Positions 34,692-43,577 are shown, numbered from the stretch's first letter. The stretch: 64,000 nucleotides of DNA from an uncultured Bacteriovoracaceae bacterium (GCA_938017795.1 CALIJZ010000051.1:27767-91766), one strand, 5' to 3'. Program-made: numbers and translations. The notes: generated by a model from the letters alone, not told the origin.

Positions 34692-35776
34692 AAAACTCTT
34701 TGAACCAAAAACTCTCTAAACTCTACGGCTTTTATCTTTCTATCTTTAAAAGATTTTTCAAGTTTATTACCTTTTACAATATATAAAGATAAACTTCTTT
34801 CAAGACCTAGAAAGTTTTTTACACCGACTGATATCTCTTCAAATTCTTTATTACATTTTTTAGCTAAAGTATTAATAATATAAGACAAGGTCTCCGTAGC
34901 CATTAAAGTCTTTTTATCAAAAATACCTTCCTTATATCCATTGCAGTGAGAAGATTGAAACTCTTCGCTCTCTTCTTCACAAATCTCAATAACTTCACTC
35001 AATATTTCTTCAAAAAAACTCTTATTTATATATCGATCGTAATTATAGATGAAAATCTCTTTTTTAGTATTATCCGGAAGCTCATCAAAGTTTTTCTTAT
35101 CAATTTTAAAGTGATTTAACTCTCCAAAGATCAGTAAACTTAATATTTCTTTTAAGCGCTCTGACTTATGAAACACAGAAAAAGTCTTAGATTGATGAGT
35201 ATAAGATTTAACATTCAATGAATCATTTTTTATTTGAAATGAAATTGCTGATAGGTTCTTTTGATACTGCTCGTCTAAGTTTAATATTTGATTTTCAAGA
35301 TGAGCCAACTCATTAGAGAGCATGTAGAAATTCATTTTTTTATCTAAGCTAAGATATTCAAATTTTTCAAGAATTGCTGATAGTTTTAGATCAAACTCTT
35401 GATAGTACAAATCGTGTTTTGCATAAAGTCTCGTTAAAACCATCTCTGATAAAAAGTTATTAGTTGTCGTTTTTTCTAGTAAAGGTATTACAGCTACTTG
35501 TTTTTCCCTCTTGGCTTGCTTTTCTTTCTTAGGTAGAACTTCCCCATTTTGAAAAATTTCATCCATTGATTCTTGAACAATATTTTCTTTATCTATTTTA
35601 TTAACTTTAACAGGATTTTTCTTATGAGCAGAAAGTTCTTTTGAATCAGCGTCCGTAGTTATCTCTAATTCAGCACTTTGAGGAATGATCTTATTTATTC
35701 GCTTCTTATTACATGAAAACAATAGTGCAAAAGCTATAAATATAATTTGAGAAGGTTGTTTCATTAAATACTTCAT
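34676..35776 (-). CDS. Lipoprotein of unknown function
   Basis: The 366-residue product has a lipobox LLFSC (Cys about residue 22), followed by Asn-Lys, which favours lipidation. Residues 30-110 are Lys/Glu-rich and probably disordered. The rest is helical with scattered cysteines (CEEESEEF, HCNGYK, KKCNKEF). No family is recognised. An ATG four codons later (MKQPSQIIF) is an equally good start. It is monocistronic, divergent from the 35930 gene and convergent with the 33312 gene. Confidence 0.65.
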   Translation of the reverse strand: MKYLMKQPSQIIFIAFALLFSCNKKRINKIIPQSAELEITTDADSKELSAHKKNPVKVNKIDKENIVQESMDEIFQNGEVLPKKEKQAKREKQVAVIPLLEKTTTNNFLSEMVLTRLYAKHDLYYQEFDLKLSAILEKFEYLSLDKKMNFYMLSNELAHLENQILNLDEQYQKNLSAISFQIKNDSLNVKSYTHQSKTFSVFHKSERLKEILSLLIFGELNHFKIDKKNFDELPDNTKKEIFIYNYDRYINKSFFEEILSEVIEICEEESEEFQSSHCNGYKEGIFDKKTLMATETLSYIINTLAKKCNKEFEEISVGVKNFLGLERSLSLYIVKGNKLEKSFKDRKIKAVEFREFLVQRVFYSSK

Positions 35777-35929
35777 ACCAAAGTCTTAGATTAGAAACAA
35801 ACCAAACTCGCTAAATAGAGTCATATTTACACATAAAAACCACTTATATAAAGCTTAAGATATGTATATTTTTCACTAACTTAGTGGTATTTTTTACATA
35901 GTGTTTATAAACATAAAAAGGACTCTAAA

Positions 35930-36787
35930 ATGAAGATATTTTTAATTCTATTTTCCACCTTAGCTTTTTCTCAAACTACTCTTGAAAGGGCACAAATAGC
36001 TTTTGATAAAAAGTACGACAAGAAACAAGCTTTGATAGCAAAGAAACTATATGAACAAATATACTCTCTGAGTAGCCAAAAAAAAGATAAATGCTTTTGT
36101 TTAAACCGTCTCTCATATTTAGACTTTTTAGCTGGAACAAGAAAAACAATTGAACTTCCTGCTGCAGCTTCTAAAGAAGAAATCAAGCAAGCTCAATTAC
36201 AAGAATTAGCTCTATTAAAAACATCTATTTCCCAATCTAAAAAATGTACCGATTTATTTGGTTCTAGCTTGAATGTTAGTGATTATTCTGAGCTTTCAAA
36301 TGAGGAGATTAAACTTTTAAGCCAAGCCTACTACCTACATAGCACTTCTTTAGCTAGAGCATCCGAAATAGAAGGATTTAGAGTTGTCTTAAAAAATTGG
36401 CCAAAAATAAAAAAGACGATGAAGTTTATTATTAACTTAAAACAAGAATCTACTTTTTACTTTGGACCATTTAGAACTCTAGGTATAGCCAATACAAAGA
36501 TGCCAAGTCCTTTTGGAAATAAAAAAGAAGCTCTTAAATATCTTACTCAAGCTTCACAGCAATCTAGATGGGAAAGTAAGGATATCAGTAAATATATTTA
36601 TAATAGCATTGCTCTTGCTGATTATTACAAGAAAACGGATGATACATTTCAAGCTTGTTCTATTTTAAAAAAAATAATAAATGTTTCGAAAGAAGAGATA
36701 ATAAAGACAAACCATAAGTTAATCGCGGAGACATTGATTGATCAAAAAAGAGCAGCAAAGAATTTTGAAAATTTTTCTTGTAACTAG
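35930..36787 (+). CDS. Exported helical (TPR-like) protein
   Basis: The 285-residue product has a signal peptide (about 1-14, FSTLAFS). The mature part is mainly helical, with a C-terminal section (FYFGPFRTLGIANTKMPSPF, then NKKEALKYLTQAS and ALADYYKKTDD) that looks like tetratricopeptide helices as in periplasmic TPR proteins near transporters. The ribosome site is AAGGACT. It is the first gene of a three-gene run with an outer-membrane protein and a lipoprotein; the next gene's start overlaps it. The function is not known. Confidence 0.65.
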   Translation: MKIFLILFSTLAFSQTTLERAQIAFDKKYDKKQALIAKKLYEQIYSLSSQKKDKCFCLNRLSYLDFLAGTRKTIELPAAASKEEIKQAQLQELALLKTSISQSKKCTDLFGSSLNVSDYSELSNEEIKLLSQAYYLHSTSLARASEIEGFRVVLKNWPKIKKTMKFIINLKQESTFYFGPFRTLGIANTKMPSPFGNKKEALKYLTQASQQSRWESKDISKYIYNSIALADYYKKTDDTFQACSILKKIINVSKEEIIKTNHKLIAETLIDQKRAAKNFENFSCN

Positions 36788-38003
36788 TTTATTCTTACAT
36801 CTATCTTTAGCAAAAGATTTAATCAATACTAGCGTTATTGACGCCAGTGATGTGCTACCAAAATCTGTCTTTATTTTTGGAGACATACATTCTAGATTTT
36901 CCTTTAATGATTACTATGATGAAAACTCGAATAAAGTTGCTCTAGGTTCACTTTTCCAAGATAATTTAAGCTTCAATGATATACTGGAAGATGAAGATCC
37001 TGCTTTTAGAGATATTACAGAAGGTGCCTTAAGGGCCTATGGAATCAATGATTTTTCTGATCTGGCAGGATCGCACGGTGCCAGCTTTAGTATAAAAACG
37101 AAAGTTGATAATTTCTTCCTAGGCTATGGACTTACTAAGAAACTTTCAATTTTTGGTTTATTGCCTAGAGTAAATATCACTACAAATTTCTCTAATAAAT
37201 TTACTTCTAGTTCAAAATTACAAAATCTTTTAACGAAACTAAAAAGTGACGGAAACTATTCTCAAGCTGAAAAAATTGAAAAAATAACTAACAACCCTAT
37301 TCTTTATAAATTAGAGGAATATAACTATAACCCTCAATATATTGGGCAAAAAAGCAATTGGGGAGATTTACGAATTTTTTCAAGATATAATGCATACAAA
37401 TCTAATCTGTTAAATACCACATTAGGTCTTTTAGTTGCATTTCCTACAGGTTCAACTGATCACCTTGATGATTTTATGAAACTATATATTGGGGATAACC
37501 AATATGATCTTGGGCTAGAGGCCTTACAAGAAGTAATACTAACCAAACAATTCAAATCATTGCTTTCATTTCAATATATTAATCAGCTTCCCTTCACATC
37601 CAATTATAGAATTCCAATAAATTCTAATAACCCTCTATCTCCAGATATTGATAATTTTACGAGAATAAATTTTGGTGATCAAATAAAGACAGCTTTCCAA
37701 TCTACCTATGAATTTAATAAACTCTTTTCTTTTGCAGCTGGATATCAATTTCAAATGAAAAGCACTGATAGGTATAGTGGTTCGAAGTATGAAAGTAGGA
37801 GATATAATTATTTAGAAGAAAATACAAATCAAAGGATGCATAGCTATTTCATGGGCTTCACTATTAATACAATCCAAGCCTTCCTAAAAAAGAAGTTTAT
37901 TCTACCTATAAATTTAACTACCACTTACACTCATCAATTTGCTGGAAAAAACGTTCCCATTTCCCATGAGCTGCAAGTTTCATTATTGAGTTTTTACAAA
38001 TGA
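36765..38003 (+). CDS. Outer-membrane protein, probable beta-barrel
   Basis: The product has 412 residues if it starts at TTG 36765, giving a proper signal peptide MKIFLVTSLFLHLSLA; an earlier TTG at 36738 would bury it. It is beta-rich and aromatic, with barrel-like pieces such as FFLGYGLTKKLSIFGLLPR, WGDLRIFSRYN, LGLLVAFPTGS and LFSFAAGYQFQM. The pattern recalls transporter-like porins of hydrocarbon-degradation loci, but the match is loose. It overlaps the TPR-like gene by 23 bases and the lipoprotein gene by 4 (ATGA), so the three are translated together. Confidence 0.65.
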   Translation: MKIFLVTSLFLHLSLAKDLINTSVIDASDVLPKSVFIFGDIHSRFSFNDYYDENSNKVALGSLFQDNLSFNDILEDEDPAFRDITEGALRAYGINDFSDLAGSHGASFSIKTKVDNFFLGYGLTKKLSIFGLLPRVNITTNFSNKFTSSSKLQNLLTKLKSDGNYSQAEKIEKITNNPILYKLEEYNYNPQYIGQKSNWGDLRIFSRYNAYKSNLLNTTLGLLVAFPTGSTDHLDDFMKLYIGDNQYDLGLEALQEVILTKQFKSLLSFQYINQLPFTSNYRIPINSNNPLSPDIDNFTRINFGDQIKTAFQSTYEFNKLFSFAAGYQFQMKSTDRYSGSKYESRRYNYLEENTNQRMHSYFMGFTINTIQAFLKKKFILPINLTTTYTHQFAGKNVPISHELQVSLLSFYK

Positions 38004-38779
38004 AATACTTAATTATCACTCTTTTTTTAATGGCTTGCTCTAACTCTCTAGAGTACTCCAAGTTGAAACAAAGTAATGTTACAAAGGTACTAGAAAATTC
38101 TAAATTACTAAATGGTGACCTTGATATGTTTGTAGCATTTTATTGGCCTAAAAAATTTGAGACAGGTGAAAGTGCTTTAGTTCAAGAGATCATTAGTGAA
38201 AGTCAAAACCTAATAAAAATCAAAGAATCATATTATAAAGATAAATTTAAATTTTCATGCGAGTTTGAATCATTAGAATGCTTTTGCGTCGTCAATAGAA
38301 CCTGCACGCAAGAACCAACAGACCAAAGATTTAATCAATGTCAGCTTATTGATCAAAAGCTACAGCTTAATGATGAACGATTGATTGATTTTTCTATTTC
38401 TATTTTTAATATTCAAGATAACCTTGATAAATTTAGTCATAGAGGACATTGGGTCAAAACTCATTCCGATTTTCAAAGAAGTAAAGCTACATCAATTAAT
38501 ATGAATGAGAACACCATTTTTATTCCATCCTGGGATCAAGAATATTCAAATATTACTGTAGATATAAAATCATCACCAAGGAAAATAGATTTTTCATTCA
38601 ATCTTCCTTCCGGGACTTCTGTAGAGGCTTTTGCTGACATTAAGGAAACTCAATATTATCAACAAGGAATTGGAGAAATAAAAGAGTATAAAAAAACAAA
38701 ACTCCTTAGAAAAGGAGTTTTGTTTTTTGAAACATCTAGTCTAAGTAATCTTAAATGTAATCAAGACACCTTAGAATAA
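38000..38779 (+). CDS. Lipoprotein, last gene of a three-gene outer-membrane run
   Basis: The 259-residue product has a lipobox LMAC (Cys about residue 13), followed by Ser-Asn, consistent with outer-membrane sorting. The middle has a Cys cluster (CEFESLECFCVVNRTC). The C-terminal part is beta-rich (SSPRKIDFSFNLPSGTSVEA). Its start overlaps the upstream stop as ATGA. A perfect 17-bp hairpin with a T-run (38691-38728) lies inside the last codons and could cut the plus transcript before the stop. It ends convergently with the receiver-like gene, overlapping by 19 bases. Confidence 0.65.
   Translation: MKYLIITLFLMACSNSLEYSKLKQSNVTKVLENSKLLNGDLDMFVAFYWPKKFETGESALVQEIISESQNLIKIKESYYKDKFKFSCEFESLECFCVVNRTCTQEPTDQRFNQCQLIDQKLQLNDERLIDFSISIFNIQDNLDKFSHRGHWVKTHSDFQRSKATSINMNENTIFIPSWDQEYSNITVDIKSSPRKIDFSFNLPSGTSVEAFADIKETQYYQQGIGEIKEYKKTKLLRKGVLFFETSSLSNLKCNQDTLE
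38691..38728 (-). terminator. 17-bp bidirectional terminator inside a coding region
   Basis: Positions 38691-38707 and 38712-38728 are perfect inverted repeats (AAAAAACAAAACTCCTT and its complement) with a 4-base loop. Read on the minus strand it is a proper intrinsic terminator placed 33 bp after the stop of the receiver-like gene. Read on the plus strand it also ends in a T-run, but that would truncate the lipoprotein message about 50 bases before its stop. Confidence 0.8.
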
Positions 38780-39261
38780 TCAATAGTAATTAAATTTCTT
38801 AATGCTTCATCTACTTCTTCAAGTTCAAAAGGATTATGAACAAAATGAGCGTTAAGAATATCTTGAAAGTAATACTCCATATGCTTAGATTCATCTTTTG
38901 AGAAATACATTATAGGATAATCTTTTCTCATTAGAGATCTAACTGACTTTCCAAAATCAAATCCATTAAAAGTTTGAAGCTCAAGACTGATCATTAATAA
39001 ATCAATAGTACTATCTTTTAAAATCTTCATAGCAGTGAATTCACTTTGGCAGACATAAATCTTACAGTCCTTCTTAGCACTTTGTAGATGGTGGGCCAAT
39101 TGCTTACTATAGTTCTTGTCTCCATCTAGCAGAAGAATATTCATATTCATCCTTTTGTCCAAAAAATCCCTACTCGATTCAGCATTAACCACTTCTTTTC
39201 TAAATTGCTCAATCAACCTTGATTTCTTAAGACTTAGTTCCTTTTGTCTTTTTATAGTCAT
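38761..39261 (-). CDS. Degenerate receiver-domain (REC-like) protein
   Basis: The 166-residue product starts at ATG 39261 after AAGGAGAT; a GTG one codon earlier is less well spaced. A charged helix of about 35 residues precedes a CheY-like domain (MNILLLDGDKNYS to the end). The fold pattern is complete, but key residues are lost. The phospho-acceptor position reads Ser (DLLMISLEL in place of DxxxxD), and the conserved KPF lysine is Asn (VHNPFEL). It therefore probably acts as a phosphorylation-independent interaction module. It is monocistronic and lies between the lipoprotein operon and the TonB pair. Confidence 0.8.
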   Translation of the reverse strand: MTIKRQKELSLKKSRLIEQFRKEVVNAESSRDFLDKRMNMNILLLDGDKNYSKQLAHHLQSAKKDCKIYVCQSEFTAMKILKDSTIDLLMISLELQTFNGFDFGKSVRSLMRKDYPIMYFSKDESKHMEYYFQDILNAHFVHNPFELEEVDEALRNLITIDYSKVS

Positions 39262-39481
39262 CACTTATCTCCTTCCTATAGACTCCTAAGTTCTAGGTAT
39301 TATTTTATCTGAGGTTTCTAATGAAATGACTCAAGTTTGACATTTATAACTATAATCCCATAATTTCAGCTACTTAACTGTATTTATCCTCCCAAAAGCA
39401 AATATTAGTAATTCTTCGATATTCACTCTAACTGGCAAGCAATTGAGGCATTTCTTTGTAGATTGTGCTAACTTCTCGCAC

Positions 39482-41191
39482 ATGGGTAAATTTCTTTGTC
39501 TTATATTTATGTTTGCAATAACATTCACTTCTTTCTCAGAAGAAATTATTGTAACTGCAAAAAAAATAAAAAAAGTTAATGATCAAGCAGAAAACATTTC
39601 TTCTTCAATGCTTGTAGCATCAGATTTAAGCGAAAACATATCAATAGACACTGATCTAATTGGTTTTTCTGGAGTGACTCAATTAGGCATAAGGGGACTG
39701 GGTAAAGGTAGTGTCGCAACATTTCTCGATGAAGTAGAACTTATTGATTCGAGTGATATTAACGATTCTTCTCAATTGCAATATATAAATTTAAATTTAC
39801 TTAGAAGCTATACTTTAAGAACAAATGATCTCGAATCAAATTCCTTTTCAAATAGTTTGAAATTCAATACCAAAAAGAAAAACCAATTAGATATAATGTA
39901 TGGAAGTCAAAATACATCACTTCTTTCTTTGAACTTAAAAAGCTCTGAGTTCCTGAATACACAGTTTCATTTATCAAGATTTCATAGCGATGGAATATCT
40001 AAGGTTAAATCTCAAACTAACTTAAAAGCTGAAGATGATTTTTTTGTGAGTCATAATTTTTTTACTCGAGTTGAAAAAAAGGTCTCTTCTTTCACAGCGT
40101 ATTTAGGTTTATATTTAATTGATGGTAAACAAGATATTGACGGCTTTGATAGTACTTCCTTTGACCCGATTGATTTAGAAAAAAATGATTTATCATCGTA
40201 TAGACATTATATCTTTTTAGTTGGTAATAAATTTCAAAAAAGCAAGCTACACTCATATAACCTATATTTTAATATGAATACACTTCATAGAGTTGAAAAT
40301 GACCCGTTACAATATAAGTATAGCTCTAATTCAAAAAGAATTACTTTAAAACAAAATCATATTTTTTCACCATTAATAAACTTAGAACTACTTGCAAATT
40401 ATGAAAAAGAAGAGGCAGATATTTTGTCAGATTCCCACATACGTTCAAAGTGGTTTATAGCTCTTTCTAATAAAATGGTCTTTGATCAAATTACTTTAAA
40501 TCCATATTTAAAAGCATTTCATGAACAAAGTTCTTCATATCCTTTTGGTATAAATGTAAATACTAAGTGGAACAAAAAACTTGATACTTCCTTAGAAGCT
40601 GCTCAAACTGAAAAACAACCATCCTTATTTCAAAGATTTGATCCTTTCTCGGGCAATATAAAGCTAGAACCAGAAAAACTAAGAAAAATAAGTTTAAAAA
40701 ACTCCTATAAAAGTAAAGCGTTTTCTATTTCAAAAGAGTTTTTCTATTACAAAGTTTCAAATAAAATCTCTTATCTTAATAATAAATATCTAAATATATT
40801 GAAAAGTACACATTTGGGAGTAGAGCTCAACTCTCAATTAAACTATCAAAAATTTCTTTTCAATATGGCCTATAGATACCTCAGTGCTACCGATTCAGAT
40901 AAATTTCAATTAGCTACTATTCCAAAGCACAAATCATCCTTTTCTATAAAAAAAAATTTTTTTAATATAGATTCTCTTTTAAAAGCAACCTATAAATCCA
41001 AAACTACTTCATTTTCCCAAAATACTGTTAAAGATTATATTTTATTTGACTTAAACTTCTCTCATCAGTTCAATAAAAACATTTTGCTTAGTCTGGATTT
41101 TCATAATTTACTAAACCATGACTATCAAGATATTGAACATTATAATACAAGGGGATTTTCTACGTATGCATCGATTCGTTTTACCCCTTAG
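39482..41191 (+). CDS. TonB-dependent outer-membrane receptor
   Basis: The product has 569 residues from ATG 39482; an upstream TTG at 39443 is in frame but precedes the signal peptide. After the signal peptide (ending FTSFS) a TonB-box-like start EEIIVTAKK leads into a plug domain (LIGFSGVTQLGIRGLGKGSV, FLDEVELID). A barrel with alternating strands follows and ends YASIRFTP. It is short for the family and the plug is abbreviated. The end (FDLNFSHQFNKNILLSLDFH, LLNHDYQDI) is BtuB-like. The ligand is unknown. It overlaps the tonB gene downstream by 26 bases. Confidence 0.85.
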   Translation: MGKFLCLIFMFAITFTSFSEEIIVTAKKIKKVNDQAENISSSMLVASDLSENISIDTDLIGFSGVTQLGIRGLGKGSVATFLDEVELIDSSDINDSSQLQYINLNLLRSYTLRTNDLESNSFSNSLKFNTKKKNQLDIMYGSQNTSLLSLNLKSSEFLNTQFHLSRFHSDGISKVKSQTNLKAEDDFFVSHNFFTRVEKKVSSFTAYLGLYLIDGKQDIDGFDSTSFDPIDLEKNDLSSYRHYIFLVGNKFQKSKLHSYNLYFNMNTLHRVENDPLQYKYSSNSKRITLKQNHIFSPLINLELLANYEKEEADILSDSHIRSKWFIALSNKMVFDQITLNPYLKAFHEQSSSYPFGINVNTKWNKKLDTSLEAAQTEKQPSLFQRFDPFSGNIKLEPEKLRKISLKNSYKSKAFSISKEFFYYKVSNKISYLNNKYLNILKSTHLGVELNSQLNYQKFLFNMAYRYLSATDSDKFQLATIPKHKSSFSIKKNFFNIDSLLKATYKSKTTSFSQNTVKDYILFDLNFSHQFNKNILLSLDFHNLLNHDYQDIEHYNTRGFSTYASIRFTP

Positions 41192-41663
41192 TTTAATTCT
41201 AACTATTATTATTCACTCTCTACTTTTTTTTAAGTTCTTTCGTTTAAGTCCTTACTCAAAAGAAACTATTAAGGTGAATATTATAGTGAACTCTAAATCA
41301 ATAAAAAAAGAGGTTAAAAGAACCCAACCAATAAAAAAATCAACAAATCAGATATCTAGTCAAAAAGTTAAATCTAGTATTCAAAGTAAAAGCTCAAAAG
41401 CATACTCTCGATATAAAATTACTCCCCAATATTCATATCTTTCAAAACTCAATGAAGAAGAAGGAAGCACTAAAGTATTAGTTCATATAGATGAAACCGG
41501 TTTTCCAAAAAACCTTGAAATAATAAAAAGTAGTGGTTACAAAAGACTTGATGCTGAAGCATTACGATCGATTAGAAGTGCAAGCTTTATCCCTGCAACA
41601 CAGAACAATATTAACAAAGAGGACAAAATAGAAATTACTATTCAATTTAATTTAATAGAATAA
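41166..41663 (+). CDS. TonB-family energy transducer
   Basis: The product has 165 residues from ATG 41166 (AAGGGG lies about 11 bases upstream). One N-terminal transmembrane helix (LPLSLILTIIIHSLLFF) is followed by a Lys/Ser-rich periplasmic linker of about 60 residues in place of the usual Pro-rich one. The TonB C-terminal domain follows (TKVLVHIDETGFPKNLEIIK, SSGYKRLDAEALRSIRSASF). It energises outer-membrane receptors using the proton-motive force through ExbB/ExbD, which are not in this window. The overlap with the receptor gene suggests a dedicated pair. Confidence 0.88.
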   Translation: MHRFVLPLSLILTIIIHSLLFFKFFRLSPYSKETIKVNIIVNSKSIKKEVKRTQPIKKSTNQISSQKVKSSIQSKSSKAYSRYKITPQYSYLSKLNEEEGSTKVLVHIDETGFPKNLEIIKSSGYKRLDAEALRSIRSASFIPATQNNINKEDKIEITIQFNLIE

Positions 41664-42311
41664 TTAATTTTGAAGTTGTACTTTCATTTTTCTTTCAAAC
41701 TGAATGATATCTGTAGTTTTTATCCAATCGTTCCCTGCACCTCTTCCAACAGGTTCAAATAAAGAAGTACTGATTCTATTATCGCCTTCTAAAATCTCTT
41801 CTGAGATGTGTACCTTTATGACTTCACCCGTAATAAATCTGCCAGAACCTATATGATCACCGTAAGAGAGTATATCTCGCAATTTACACTCAAATTGTAT
41901 AGGTGACTCTAATAACCTTCTGGCTTTAACCAAATCAGATTCAAGAGCATTTAATCCAGTATATTGAAACTCATCTTCTCCGTAATCTAGTTCTGCAGAA
42001 GCTTCATTTACTTTATGCATATTTGATTCAGTAACAAAATTCACAACAAATTCTTTTTCTCTTTCAATATTTATCACTGTATCTTTTTTCTTACCGGTAC
42101 TAGTTCTAATAAGTGGTGAAAAGCCAATAATCATTGGTGTAGCACTAACTGCTGTAAAAAAGGAAAAGGGAGCCAGATTATTTGAACCGTCCAGATTTAA
42201 AGTAGAAACTACAGCAATAGGCCGAGGGAGAATAGATCCAATCAAAAACTTATAGTTTTGTTTTAATTCATCAGTAATATTAAAAGATTTCAAGACATCC
42301 AACTTTTCCAA
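41664..42311 (-). CDS. Flavin reductase-like FMN-binding split-barrel protein
   Basis: The 215-residue product is of the flavin reductase/DIM6-NTAB type. Core motifs include SILPRPIAVVSTLNLDG, NLAPFSFFTAVSATPMIIGF, KKDTVINIEREKEFVVNF and the helix after it. It may supply reduced flavin or act on an aromatic intermediate. No ATG is available near the domain start: TTG codons at 42311, 42302 and 42293 are all possible, and the first overlaps hmgA by 22 bases. It is the last gene of the tyrosine/homogentisate operon. Confidence 0.85.
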   Translation of the reverse strand: MEKLDVLKSFNITDELKQNYKFLIGSILPRPIAVVSTLNLDGSNNLAPFSFFTAVSATPMIIGFSPLIRTSTGKKKDTVINIEREKEFVVNFVTESNMHKVNEASAELDYGEDEFQYTGLNALESDLVKARRLLESPIQFECKLRDILSYGDHIGSGRFITGEVIKVHISEEILEGDNRISTSLFEPVGRGAGNDWIKTTDIIQFERKMKVQLQN

Positions 42312-43378
42312 TAATCTTGGTTTTCATATTTTTTAAAAAATTCAGTCCTCTCTAGTGGGTAGCGAGTATCTACCATCACTGCATACTCGTCAGTAAACTC
42401 TTTTTTATCAGCTTTTTCAAAAGCATTGGGATGAGGACCATGGTTTATTCCTTGAGGATGGAATGTAAACGCTCCAGCATCAACATTATCTCTGCTAAAA
42501 AAGTCACCCTCGTGATAAAAAAGAACTTCATCAAAGTCTATATTTGAATGATAAAAAGGAACTTTTAGAACACCATGATCGCTACTTTCCAGCGGCCTTG
42601 CCACAAAAGAACAAATAACAAAGTTCTTGCATACAAAAGTCGTATGTCCAGATGGCGGGATATGATATCTATGTGAGTTGATAGGACAAAAATCATAAAT
42701 TGATAACTTCCAAGGGTAAAGTGAACCTTTCCACCCAGAAACATCTAAAGGGTTATAAGGATAAGTTACATTGGAATACTTACCATTTCTTTTTATTCTA
42801 ATTGGATATTTCTGAGCTTTTTCAGAACCATATGCTGCTTCAGGTACAAAGATAGCAGTTTGATCATAAAGTGCGTTTGGTCCAAGCATTCCCCTGTCAG
42901 GTTGCTCAAACTCTGAAGCAGACTCTATAATTAAAAACTTAGTTTTTTTCTCTATATAAAACTTATATGTGATTCCTCTTGGGAGAATTATATAATCACC
43001 TTTTTTATAATCAATATGTCCATAACTCGTTTCAAACTTCCCTTGCCCATCATGAATAAAATACATTTCATCAAAATCAGCATTTCTAATAAAAGTCTCG
43101 GGATCTTTTGAATAAGTCCCTATACTTACTTGTACATCTTTATTTTCTAAAACAACTGTACTTTTTTCTTTCACCTCATTTGCTTCAAATAATGAGGGTA
43201 AATTTCTGGGCTTCAAATCACCGTCTATTTCTGACCAACTCGTCAAAGGATTTTGGTGATAGAGGTGACTTACTCTGCCAAAAAAGCCCTTTCTCCCGTG
43301 CTCTTCTTCATAATGTCCTTCGGGGATTTTTACATGTGCTTGCTTTGTATAAAGTCCACTGGCTTTAAAATTTTCCAT
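42290..43378 (-). CDS. hmgA: Homogentisate 1,2-dioxygenase
   Basis: This Fe(II) dioxygenase opens the ring of homogentisate to maleylacetoacetate in tyrosine and phenylalanine breakdown. The 362-residue cupin protein carries the metal and active-site region: CPINSHRYHIPPSGHTTFVC, then DEVLFYHEGDFFSRD, and FHPQGINHGPHP with the ligand His/Glu set. The length is that of the shorter bacterial form. It follows the 58-residue membrane protein gene by 22 bp and overlaps the flavin reductase gene. Confidence 0.92.
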   Translation of the reverse strand: MENFKASGLYTKQAHVKIPEGHYEEEHGRKGFFGRVSHLYHQNPLTSWSEIDGDLKPRNLPSLFEANEVKEKSTVVLENKDVQVSIGTYSKDPETFIRNADFDEMYFIHDGQGKFETSYGHIDYKKGDYIILPRGITYKFYIEKKTKFLIIESASEFEQPDRGMLGPNALYDQTAIFVPEAAYGSEKAQKYPIRIKRNGKYSNVTYPYNPLDVSGWKGSLYPWKLSIYDFCPINSHRYHIPPSGHTTFVCKNFVICSFVARPLESSDHGVLKVPFYHSNIDFDEVLFYHEGDFFSRDNVDAGAFTFHPQGINHGPHPNAFEKADKKEFTDEYAVMVDTRYPLERTEFFKKYENQDYWKSWMS

Positions 43379-43400
43379 TTTATATCCTTGTTAAGAAAAT

Positions 43401-43577
43401 TTATTTTAATTTAATATAATTAAAAATTGATGTTCCAATAAAGATACATCCCATTACTAGAGAACCCATTGAAAATTCACCAATCGGATTTACAAAAGCT
43501 TTATAAATCATAATTACTCCAACAATCGCTGTAAGAATCCAGAATGGTTTCCAGAAAAAATTTAAATTCATTTTCAT
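43401..43577 (-). CDS. Small two-helix membrane protein (58 residues) in the homogentisate operon
   Basis: This short reading frame reads MKMNLNFFWKPFWILTAIVG onward, with two hydrophobic helices (about 11-27 and 38-53) joined by FVNPIGEFSMG, and ends NYIKLK. It starts 2 bp after the FAH-family stop and has AAAGGAT upstream, so it is firmly embedded in the operon. No family is recognised. It may be a membrane partner or transport accessory for the pathway, which is inference. It falls below common length cut-offs and is easily missed. Confidence 0.75.
   Translation of the reverse strand: MKMNLNFFWKPFWILTAIVGVIMIYKAFVNPIGEFSMGSLVMGCIFIGTSIFNYIKLK

Noticed and set aside
39432..39448. TGGCAAGCAATTGAGG before the TonB-dependent receptor as a sigma-54 promoter
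   Set aside because: The -12 element lacks TTGC at the required spacing.
39265..39481. Cobalamin riboswitch upstream of the BtuB-like receptor
   Set aside because: No B12-box-like sequence is visible in the 217-bp leader; only a short hairpin at the start codon was found.
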